Assembly (NCBI GenBank): GCA_003526435.1 | Contig: DPWF01000385.1 | Coordinates: 12,138-17,780 of the forward strand | Direction: 5' to 3' | Length of the DNA stretch: 5,643 bases | Origin: Chitinophagaceae bacterium | Lineage (GTDB): Bacteria; Bacteroidota; Bacteroidia; Chitinophagales; Chitinophagaceae | In this document: piece after piece, positions 1 to 5,643 of the stretch | How the letters are laid out: every line of letters starts with the position of its first letter | How positions within the stretch are numbered: the first letter of the stretch is position 1 | The notes under the pieces: model-generated | Databases searched by the model: none | Told to the model about the DNA's origin: nothing | Seen by the model: the letters and a program-made list of their open reading frames with translations, nothing else | Made by a program: the position numbers and the translations under genes

Positions 1-577
1 TGTAACCAATCTGCAAAGCTGCTGGATTGAAAACAAAGGCAAGCTGAATTTTGAATTACATACATTACCGGCAGCAGCTCAGATGGGCCCGGTGTATGGT
101 ATAGCTGCAAGAGATATTGATGGTGATGGATGGACAGATCTGGTATTAACCGGTAATGAATTTTCGATGGCCGCTTATCTGGGTCGTCAGGACGCATTGA
201 ATGGATTGGTGTTGATGAATAAGGGTAAAAAAGGATTCCAGCCATTATCGATTCTCGAATCGGGTTTTTATACTCCTGCCAATGGAAGAGCACTGGTAGA
301 ACTGGTTGTACAAAACCAGCCTGCAATTGCTGCAGGGCAAAACAGGGATATGCTTAAACTGTTTGGTTCAAATAATAAAACCCAATCTGTCATTACACTG
401 AATGCAAATGAAACGCATGCGCTTGTGTACCTGAAAGATGGCAGCAAACGCAGGGAAGAATTTTCTTTCGGACAAGGATTTCTTTCGCAGTCTTCCCGGT
501 TTATTACACTCAATTCATTTGCTGTATCAGCAGACATTTTTGCAGGTAACAAAAAAAGCAGATCACTCAAACCTTGA
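1..577 (+). CDS. VCBS/FG-GAP repeat protein (ASPIC/UnbV-like family), C-terminal part only
   Basis: The frame is open from position 2 to the TGA at 575-577, so this is the 3' end of a longer gene; the ATG at 83 is internal. The visible 191 residues contain one calcium-binding-type FG-GAP/VCBS motif, DIDGDGWTD (113-139), followed by LVLTGNEF and GRQDALNG. The latter segment is matched by GRQDADFG near the end of the opposite-strand VCBS protein in this window, so the two are paralogs. The last ~65 residues form a tail containing KRREEF and GFLSQSSRF, which resembles the GFLSQSSR motif of ASPIC/UnbV domains. Family knowledge: such proteins are usually exported beta-propeller-like proteins of about 1,100 residues in Bacteroidota, with binding or scaffold roles and no known catalysis. 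The haloperoxidase gene follows within 5 bases, suggesting one operon. The family assignment is firm; the specific role is unknown. Confidence 0.88.
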   Translation, partial: VTNLQSCWIENKGKLNFELHTLPAAAQMGPVYGIAARDIDGDGWTDLVLTGNEFSMAAYLGRQDALNGLVLMNKGKKGFQPLSILESGFYTPANGRALVELVVQNQPAIAAGQNRDMLKLFGSNNKTQSVITLNANETHALVYLKDGSKRREEFSFGQGFLSQSSRFITLNSFAVSADIFAGNKKSRSLKP

Positions 578-582
578 TCAGG

Positions 583-648
583 ATGAATCAAAATATCAGA
601 TGGTTATTTACCCTATGTGCTACTGTATGTTTTATGTTTAACGGATGT
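583..648 (+). other. Lipoprotein signal peptide with lipobox-like cysteine
   Basis: Residues 1-22 of the haloperoxidase read as a short N-region with one Arg, a hydrophobic core (WLFTLCATVCFMF), and NG-Cys at 640-648. A cysteine directly after Gly, at residue 22, fits signal peptidase II processing. Position -3 is Phe rather than the usual Leu, so the lipobox is not ideal, although Bacteroidota lipoboxes are relaxed. The residues after Cys (KTINKSPQYK) show no obvious acidic surface-export signal of the Bacteroides/Capnocytophaga type, so the final membrane face cannot be told. Confidence 0.7.
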
Positions 649-1902
649 AAGACAATCAATAAAAGCCCACAGTACAAGGGAGCAGACTTAGCACATGCAT
701 GCGTTCAGGCATTAACGGATGTTATTGTGTATGATATTATTAACCCTCCTGTTGCAAGCAGGATGTATGCGTATAGTAATATTGCCTATTATGAAGCCTT
801 GCGCCCGATGGATAAAAATCTGGGTAGCATCATCTCTTCACTCAAAGGATTTAAAGCTGTAGGTACGCCTGACAGCAGGAAAGAAACAGATTACCGGTTA
901 GCGGCAGTTGTGGCTTACATGAAAGTGGCAGAAGCTTTGGTTTTTTCAAAAGACAGCATCAGAAAAAGCAGGGAACTGATACTTGAAGATTTTGCAGGTG
1001 TTGAGGACGACATACGCTTACAATCTGTTAGCTGGGGAGAAAAAGTAGCGGCTACTATTTTAGACAGGGCTTCAAAAGATGGTTATAAACTCACCAGGGG
1101 TATGCCAAAATTCAGTGTGCTGAAAGAAACCGGCATCTGGCAACAAACACCTCCCGATTATGAAGAAGCCGTTGAACCCAACTGGAAATATATTCAGCCT
1201 TTATTGATGGATTCTGCTGCACAGTTTAAACCTGCGAGACCCCCTGCCTTCAATATGCATCCATCAAGCCAGTATTATAAAGAAGTACTGGAGGTATATG
1301 AGATGAGTAAGCAGTTGACAGATGAACAAAAACTGATTGCCCGTTTCTGGGATGACAACCCTTTTGTTTCTGAGCATAAAGGTCATCTTACTTATGCCAC
1401 TAAAAAAACAACCCCTGTTGGTCATTGGATGGGTATCACCGCCATCCTCAGTAAACAATCAAAAAAAACGGAGCTGGAAGTGGCCCGGGCTTATGCACTG
1501 GCATCCGCTGCCATTTTTGATGGTTTTATTTCTACCTGGGAAGAAAAATATACCAGCAGAACAGTGCGTCCTGTAACGGTGATCAGGGAATACCTGTCTT
1601 CAGAATGGAACCCATTGTTGCAAACACCTCCTTTCCCTGAATACAGCAGTGGTCATAGTGTTATTTCTGCTGCCGCTGCAACAGTATTATCAAAAGTATT
1701 CGGAAAAGGAACTGCATTTCATGACAGTACCGAACTAAAATACCTTGGACTGGAACGAAGTTTTTCCTCCATCGAATCGGCTTCTGATGAAGTAAGCATG
1801 AGTCGAATGTATGGTGGCATTCACTATCGTTCAGCGGTCATGAATGGTCAAAAACAGGGACAGCAAATCGGCAACTACTATAATCAGATCTTCTTACACT
1901 AA
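583..1902 (+). CDS. Vanadium-dependent haloperoxidase / PAP2-superfamily lipoprotein
   Basis: Predicted exported lipoprotein of 439 residues. Family members bind vanadate and use H2O2 to oxidise halides to hypohalous species; related PAP2 enzymes are acid phosphatases. The N-terminus has a short basic and hydrophobic stretch (residues 1-21) ending FNG-Cys22, a lipobox-like site. The vanadate site fits the K-x6-RP ... SGH ... SR-x5-H pattern: Lys322 and Arg329, Ser356-Gly357-His358, Arg408 and His414. These correspond to K353, R360, S402, G403, H404, R490 and H496 of Curvularia inaequalis chloroperoxidase. Trp319 and Phe351 match its W350 and F397. The usual PSGH is SSGH here, and the Asp ending HxxxD is Ala418. 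The ATG at 583 is preferred; an in-frame TTG at 574 would add three residues and overlap the upstream stop. The 5-base gap suggests an operon with the VCBS gene. The family is certain; halide preference and substrate are not, and phosphatase activity is an alternative. Confidence 0.93.
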   Translation: MNQNIRWLFTLCATVCFMFNGCKTINKSPQYKGADLAHACVQALTDVIVYDIINPPVASRMYAYSNIAYYEALRPMDKNLGSIISSLKGFKAVGTPDSRKETDYRLAAVVAYMKVAEALVFSKDSIRKSRELILEDFAGVEDDIRLQSVSWGEKVAATILDRASKDGYKLTRGMPKFSVLKETGIWQQTPPDYEEAVEPNWKYIQPLLMDSAAQFKPARPPAFNMHPSSQYYKEVLEVYEMSKQLTDEQKLIARFWDDNPFVSEHKGHLTYATKKTTPVGHWMGITAILSKQSKKTELEVARAYALASAAIFDGFISTWEEKYTSRTVRPVTVIREYLSSEWNPLLQTPPFPEYSSGHSVISAAAATVLSKVFGKGTAFHDSTELKYLGLERSFSSIESASDEVSMSRMYGGIHYRSAVMNGQKQGQQIGNYYNQIFLH

Positions 1903-1929
1903 TAAAGTCCCCTGTGCGCAACCCCGGTT

Positions 1930-2015
1930 AACTCTCGTTCTCTGCGGTGAATAATATTTTGAAAAATTATGAGCTCCGAAATTGGTTAACCTGTTCACAG
2001 TAGAGAAAGAGAGCT
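1930..2015. repeat. Imperfect long inverted repeat (hairpin A) after the haloperoxidase gene
   Basis: Arms at 1930-1951 and 1994-2015 (22 nt each) pair at 18 Watson-Crick positions plus one G-U, with mismatches at 1931/2014, 1937/2008 and 1946/1999. The unpaired spacer is exactly 42 nt (1952-1993). The outer arm core is CTCTCGTTCTC (1932-1942) opposite GAGAAAGAGAG (2003-2013). The same two outer arm sequences, in opposite orientation, form the outer part of the hairpin at 3037-3134. It starts 28 bases after the haloperoxidase stop codon, so it could stabilise or end that transcript, but no U-tract directly follows the right arm. A dispersed palindromic repeat is the preferred reading (inference). 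Confidence 0.7.
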
Positions 2016-2051
2016 GATCGAGGTCATACAAGGTTTTTGAGAAAACTATTT

Positions 2052-2078
2052 TTTGTTTTCAGGTAACTGGTAAATTTG
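2052..2078 (+). promoter_or_regulatory. Probable Bacteroidota-type promoter of the SRPBCC/GyrI gene
   Basis: TAAATTTG at 2071-2078 matches the TAnnTTTG -7 box of Bacteroidota housekeeping promoters exactly, 22 bases before the ATG at 2101. A TTTG at 2052-2055 could be the -33 element, but the 15-base spacing is shorter than the roughly 17-23 usual for this class, so the upstream box is weak. Transcription would begin near 2085, leaving a short leader with no Shine-Dalgarno sequence, as is common in this phylum. Confidence 0.45.
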
Positions 2079-2100
2079 AATAATAAACTTCGTCTGTCTT

Positions 2101-3027
2101 ATGAAACGACTATTGAGTGTCATTGTTTTGATTGTGGTTGTCATTTTTGCAGTTGGCTTTTTTCTTCCCAGGGAAAAAACATTTTCTCAAACCATTAATT
2201 CTCCTATTCCTTTCGATGGCATTTCCAGGGTTATTGTAAACAAGGGTGAGTGGAAAAACTGGTGGCCCGGAAAAATCATCAACGACAGTACCGTTCGTTT
2301 TAATGACCAAACAATCACTATCCATACAATTTTTTTAAACGGTTTTAAAGCTTCTATAACTGAGGGTAATCGCAAAACTTACCTGGACCTCCAATCCATT
2401 ACCACCTATAACGCTGAAACTGCCATTACTTTAAATACAACGGTTCATCTCTCTTCCAATCCCTTTATAAAAGTTTTTCAATACTTATCTGCCAGCAGTG
2501 TAGAAACTACGGCTTCGCAACTGATTGACCAGTTAAAAAATACGCTTTCAGATGTAAAGAAGGTTTATGGTTTCGATATCAAAATGGGTAAAGTACCCAA
2601 CTCTTCTTATGTATCTGTTAAACAGGACTTCGATCACTATCCTGACCATACTGAGTTGTATAAAATGATTGATGAGGTTAAGGCTTTCATCCTTTCTGAA
2701 AACAGCAAAGTGATGAATGACCCCATCCTGAATATTGTAAAGGAAAATGACAGGTTGTATACCGCCATGGTTGCAGTAGCATCTGATAAGGATATTCCTA
2801 CCAAGGGGAAATTCATGTTGAAGCAAATGATGCTGGGTAATATTGTAGTAGCTCAAGTAACCGGTGGCCCCGCTGCAATAGAAAAATGCAGACAGGCTGT
2901 TCAGTTTTATGTAAACGACTTCAGAAAAACGTCTCCTGCCATTGCTTTTGAAAGAATGATCAGCCATCGTTTAACAACCGACAGCACTCAGTGGGTTACC
3001 ACCATCAACTATCCTGTATTTCAATAA
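2101..3027 (+). CDS. Membrane-anchored SRPBCC-like plus GyrI-like (effector-binding) protein
   Basis: A 308-residue protein with one N-terminal membrane segment (about residues 4-22, after MKR) and no lipobox, so probably an inner-membrane anchor with the rest outside the cytoplasm. Residues ~30-145 resemble the SRPBCC/polyketide-cyclase fold: a start-proximal INSPIPFDGISRVI strand-helix, then the WKNWWPG segment typical of Bacteroidota members. Residues ~155-307 resemble the GyrI-like small-molecule-binding domain (also the effector domain of AraC/MerR-type regulators): a middle TKGKFMLKQMMLGN strand pair, helix AIEKCRQAVQFYVND, and the closing QWVTTINYPV, close to the usual 'W.T.IYYPV' end. 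No DNA-binding domain is present, so it is not itself an evident regulator. It probably binds a hydrophobic or cationic ligand (inference). It is separated from the haloperoxidase by 198 bases with its own likely promoter, so co-function is unproven. Domain calls rest on motif recognition only. Confidence 0.8.
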   Translation: MKRLLSVIVLIVVVIFAVGFFLPREKTFSQTINSPIPFDGISRVIVNKGEWKNWWPGKIINDSTVRFNDQTITIHTIFLNGFKASITEGNRKTYLDLQSITTYNAETAITLNTTVHLSSNPFIKVFQYLSASSVETTASQLIDQLKNTLSDVKKVYGFDIKMGKVPNSSYVSVKQDFDHYPDHTELYKMIDEVKAFILSENSKVMNDPILNIVKENDRLYTAMVAVASDKDIPTKGKFMLKQMMLGNIVVAQVTGGPAAIEKCRQAVQFYVNDFRKTSPAIAFERMISHRLTTDSTQWVTTINYPVFQ

Positions 3028-3059
3028 CCCTCCCTTTCTCTCTTTCTCCCTTTCTCCCT
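3028..3059 (+). other. 32-nt uninterrupted polypyrimidine tract
   Basis: Every base from 3028 to 3059 on the + strand is C or T, starting directly after the stop codon of the GyrI-like gene. It includes a 13-nt mirror repeat, CTTTCTCTCTTTC (3034-3046). Most of the tract forms the left arm of the inverted repeat at 3037-3134, so the strand bias is probably a by-product of that element rather than a separate signal. Confidence 0.7.
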
Positions 3060-3134
3060 GTTAAAAAATCTTAGCCGTTTTTAAATGTATCTGTGCATAA
3101 TACTCATTAACAGGGAGAAAGGGAGAACGAGAGA
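3037..3134. repeat. Near-perfect 28-bp inverted repeat (hairpin B) between convergent genes
   Basis: Arms at 3037-3064 and 3107-3134 pair at 27 of 28 positions; the single mismatch is T3043 opposite C3128. The spacer is 42 nt (3065-3106). The left arm is wholly pyrimidine down to 3059 and the right arm is purine-rich (CAGGGAGAAAGGGAGAACG). It fills the gap between the + gene ending at 3027 and the - gene ending at 3147, lying 9 and 12 bases from the two stop codons. It could act as a two-way transcript-end structure, but the stem is longer than a normal intrinsic terminator and neither side has a clean U-tract. Its outer arms match those of the hairpin at 1930-2015. Confidence 0.85.
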
Positions 3135-3146
3135 TGTTTTAAGAGC

Positions 3147-5643
3147 CTATCTTTTCCTCAACACAATAGCTGTCTCATTATTTCTTGCTATGATATAGGC
3201 TCTTTGGTTATTGATGGTGATGGGTTTTGCATTTCGTACCTGACCTGTGATGACGGGCATGGCTGATACAGATATCTTCATTCCTTTCCCTTTTTCATAA
3301 GACAACAGGGTTCCGAAGTCAGCATCCTGTCTGCCAATTTCAACATTATTAGCATAAAAGTTACCCATCGTTAACCATTGCGGTTGTGCTCCGTCATCTA
3401 TCCGTAATACAGATCTTATCTGGCTGAATTGTGTTTCATATGGCAATGCTGTTGCAGTAAATTTCATACCGCCATCATGCAGTAATAACAAATGATCAAA
3501 ACAGTTGGCTTCTAGCTGATAGGCTTTCTCAAATTTTTGAGGTGCGAATAGTTGTTTCAAATCTGCTTTGGCAAAATCGGCTGCGTACAAATATTTTTTT
3601 CTCAACAATGGAATGGACTTTTCTAACTGGAGTTTGCTTGCCAATGGCATTTCGGTACCATTTACATAATAGGTCAGTATTTGTTCCACCCTTCCATTGG
3701 CATCAAAATCATTCATATACATTCTTACCGGGTATTTTTCAGATGCTTTCACACGGCTGTTGTTTCCGAAATTACCTGCTACAATATCAATATCACCATC
3801 GGCATCCACATCATCTGCATAAACAGATTGCCACCAGCCTTTCTTGTTGGTAATGGTTTGTTGCACAAACTGGTTCCCCTGTTTTATCAATGCTTCTATA
3901 CCACCCCATAAATAGGAAAGTAACAAGTCTGTCTGCCCGTCTTTATTCAAATCAACCCATTGTGCAGAAGTAATCAACCCGCCGGGTTGTATGAGTGGTT
4001 TCGCAATAGCTGCTGTTACATCGCTGAAATTTCCATAACCATCATTTAATAAGAGATAAGAGCGCGCCGGCATTCCATACGCATAAGTAACAGACCTTCC
4101 GGCAAAGAACAGGTCCACATATCCATCACCATTAATATCGTTGGCCATTACTTTGCTTTGTGTATTCATACCACGCGGGAATGCTGTTTCCTTTCTTCGA
4201 AGATTACCTCTTCCATCATTCAGGTATAAAAGCGGCTGAAGGTGTTCATCTTCCCCATAATATTCATTACCACCACTGGCTATCACCAGGTCAATAGCTT
4301 TATCATTGTTTACATCTACCCAAATGGCATCTACATTTTCCCACATAGAATCACGGGCAAGGGCTGGTTGTACTGATTTACTGAATGTTCCATTCCTGTT
4401 TTGAACATATACTGCATTCGTATATCCTTTAGAAGCTCCGATAAATACATCTTCAAGACCATCATGGTTAATATCAGCTACTGCCAATGCAGGTCCCTCT
4501 GTTGAGATCATATGAGGAATCAGTGGTTCTCTGTCGAATTCGTTAAACAGGTTTTCCTGGTGTCGATAGAGAATACCTGTTGATGCAGTAATATCTTCCA
4601 GGATTATTTGCTGCTTTTCTTTTTGTGTACCCAGTCTTTTAAAATCAAATATTGGTAAACCGGCCTGGTAGCTGATCTGCGTAGTAGCTCCTCTTGTTAA
4701 TTGAACAGGCTGGTAAGTTCTGTCGGGCCATATCAGCAATGCTGAATCAACGTTAACATTTTTAAGTCCTGCATGGATAGGTAATAACATGCTGGACTGA
4801 AATCCATGTACCGGGAAATGCTCATAGCTTTGTACCTGTTGGTTGCTGTACAGCAAGAGCTTGGCCCCTATTGCATTTCTGTTACTGCTGCTGCCAGTAA
4901 GTTTTACCTGTGCAAAATCTTTTGAAGCTGTATTGGCAATGGTTTTGTTTTCATACAGCAACACAGGGTCGTTGATATTATTTACGACCAGATCAAGGTC
5001 GCCATCATTATCCAGATCAGCATATACAGCACCATTGGAAAAACTAGGCAGGTTGTTTGCGATACTATCTGTCAGGTTATTAAAAGAGAGATTGCCTTTA
5101 TTCCTGTAAAACTGGTTGGGTATTTTAATTTCAGGAAATTTATTGATCAGTGCTATGTCCTTATCCTGAATGGTATTGTTTTTTAATTTCTCCTGTAATT
5201 CGCTTCCAGATACATAATTGATGTAATCCAGATCATTCATTCGCTTGGGAATACCATTCGATACAAACAAGTCTTTCAATCCATCATTATCAAAATCCAT
5301 CCAGAGCGAAGCCCAGCTCCAGTCGGTGGCATGAATACCTGCATACTGACCAATTTCGCTGAAATACCCGTTTTTACGATTATACTGAAGATTGTTTCTT
5401 GCGTACTGATGCGTATATCCATACTGCAGCTTCTGCTGGAAAATATTGTAATCATCTTCTGCCATAGAACGTTTCAGCATATATGGTTCATAAGGCAGCA
5501 TATCCATAGAAATAATTTCGGGATATGCGTCGTTATTGATGTCTGCCACATCAACACCCATACTAAACTGGCTTGTATGCATTAATTGTTGAGTACCCTG
5601 TTCGGCAAAAGTTCCGTTCTGCTGATTGATATAGAGATAGTCA
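3147..5643 (-). CDS. VCBS/FG-GAP repeat protein with ASPIC/UnbV domain, N-terminus outside the window
   Basis: The frame runs from the TAG at 3147-3149 to the right edge without a stop; the residues before the Met at 5582 (YLYINQQNGTFAEQGTQQL) continue the family pattern, so that Met is internal. Counting from it, nine FG-GAP/VCBS calcium-type motifs are visible: DINNDAYPE 14-22, DFDNDGLKD 96-104, DLDNDGDLD 189-197, DINHDGLED 370-378, DVNNDKAID 423-431, DINGDGYVD 482-490, DLNKDGQTD 544-552, DVDADGDID 591-599 and a degenerate DFDANGRVE 625-633. An ASPIC/UnbV domain sits at about 221-305 (NRNAIGAKL, HGFQSSM, LIWPD). About 831 residues are visible; full-length relatives are usually near 1,100. 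Family members are exported beta-propeller-like proteins, thought to be cell-surface or periplasmic binders, with no known enzymatic activity. The protein ends at ARNNETAIVLRKR, lacking the tail of the paralog at 1-577. Its promoter is outside the window; it converges on the GyrI-like gene. Confidence 0.93.
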   Translation of the reverse strand, partial: DYLYINQQNGTFAEQGTQQLMHTSQFSMGVDVADINNDAYPEIISMDMLPYEPYMLKRSMAEDDYNIFQQKLQYGYTHQYARNNLQYNRKNGYFSEIGQYAGIHATDWSWASLWMDFDNDGLKDLFVSNGIPKRMNDLDYINYVSGSELQEKLKNNTIQDKDIALINKFPEIKIPNQFYRNKGNLSFNNLTDSIANNLPSFSNGAVYADLDNDGDLDLVVNNINDPVLLYENKTIANTASKDFAQVKLTGSSSNRNAIGAKLLLYSNQQVQSYEHFPVHGFQSSMLLPIHAGLKNVNVDSALLIWPDRTYQPVQLTRGATTQISYQAGLPIFDFKRLGTQKEKQQIILEDITASTGILYRHQENLFNEFDREPLIPHMISTEGPALAVADINHDGLEDVFIGASKGYTNAVYVQNRNGTFSKSVQPALARDSMWENVDAIWVDVNNDKAIDLVIASGGNEYYGEDEHLQPLLYLNDGRGNLRRKETAFPRGMNTQSKVMANDINGDGYVDLFFAGRSVTYAYGMPARSYLLLNDGYGNFSDVTAAIAKPLIQPGGLITSAQWVDLNKDGQTDLLLSYLWGGIEALIKQGNQFVQQTITNKKGWWQSVYADDVDADGDIDIVAGNFGNNSRVKASEKYPVRMYMNDFDANGRVEQILTYYVNGTEMPLASKLQLEKSIPLLRKKYLYAADFAKADLKQLFAPQKFEKAYQLEANCFDHLLLLHDGGMKFTATALPYETQFSQIRSVLRIDDGAQPQWLTMGNFYANNVEIGRQDADFGTLLSYEKGKGMKISVSAMPVITGQVRNAKPITINNQRAYIIARNNETAIVLRKR

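Noticed and set aside
83..577. ATG at 83 as the true start of a 164-residue protein
   Set aside because: The same frame is open to the window edge and the upstream codons continue the VCBS-family pattern, so 83 is an internal Met.
574..582. TTG at 574 as the haloperoxidase start
   Set aside because: The ATG at 583 gives a cleaner signal peptide and is the commoner start codon; TTG remains possible and is mentioned only for the overlap it would create.
268..641. Overlapping open frames on both strands around the end of the first gene
   Set aside because: They lie over a clear VCBS coding end and the lipoprotein signal, show no recognisable domain, and are shadows of the real frames.
1461..1468. 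A8 run in the haloperoxidase gene as a frameshift or phase-variation site
   Set aside because: The frame is intact on both sides with all active-site motifs downstream, and Lys-rich AT-leaning genes often carry such runs.
1926..1990. Two GGTTAAC copies (1926-1932 and 1984-1990) as a target-site duplication
   Set aside because: They do not flank hairpin A symmetrically (the second lies inside its spacer), and GTTAAC is itself a palindrome, so chance is likely.
2110..2967. Antisense open frames inside the SRPBCC/GyrI gene
   Set aside because: The + frame has coherent domains and a membrane anchor; the antisense products are low-complexity and match nothing recognisable.
3542..5585. Plus-strand open frames inside the large VCBS gene
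   Set aside because: They are antisense to repeated FG-GAP motifs; the repeated aspartate codons generate His/Ile-rich shadow frames.
3147..5643. Regularly spaced Asp-rich motifs as a DNA repeat or CRISPR array
   Set aside because: The periodicity is at the protein level (FG-GAP/VCBS motifs); the nucleotide sequences differ between copies and the spacing varies.

Overview
The window looks like a piece of a Bacteroidota chromosome, most likely from the Chitinophagaceae or a close relative (inference). The reasons are the moderately AT-rich base composition, the absence of clear Shine-Dalgarno sequences, a TAnnTTTG-type -7 promoter box, lipoprotein export of an enzyme, and two large FG-GAP/VCBS-repeat proteins of the ASPIC/UnbV type that are common in that phylum. 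No ribosomal RNA, tRNA, CRISPR array, transposase or phage gene is visible.

Layout. Positions 1-577 (+) hold the C-terminal end of a VCBS/FG-GAP protein whose start lies outside the window. Five bases later (or overlapping it, if a TTG start is used) comes a predicted lipoprotein of the vanadium-dependent haloperoxidase/PAP2 family (583-1902, +). All seven vanadate-site residues are recognisable, along with the Phe and Trp typical of the chloroperoxidase active site. A 198-bp gap carries an imperfect long hairpin (1930-2015) and a probable promoter. It is followed by a membrane-anchored two-domain protein (2101-3027, +), SRPBCC-like then GyrI-like. A 119-bp convergent gap is almost filled by a near-perfect 28-bp inverted repeat (3037-3134). 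The rest, 3147-5643 (-), is most of a second VCBS/ASPIC-UnbV protein, whose N-terminus lies beyond the right edge.

How the parts may work together. The first VCBS protein and the haloperoxidase are probably co-transcribed and both act outside the cytoplasm, so they may form an enzyme plus surface scaffold or binding partner (inference). The SRPBCC/GyrI protein appears to be a separate unit, probably an envelope-tethered ligand-binding protein. The second VCBS gene is convergent and independently transcribed. It is a paralog of the first: both end with an equivalent GN-x(8)-GRQDA segment.

The most unusual non-coding observation is that the two intergenic hairpins seem to be copies of one element in opposite orientations. 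They share the same 11-nt outer arm sequences, the same single A/C imperfection at the same place, and exactly 42 nt of unpaired spacer, although their inner arms and spacers differ in sequence.
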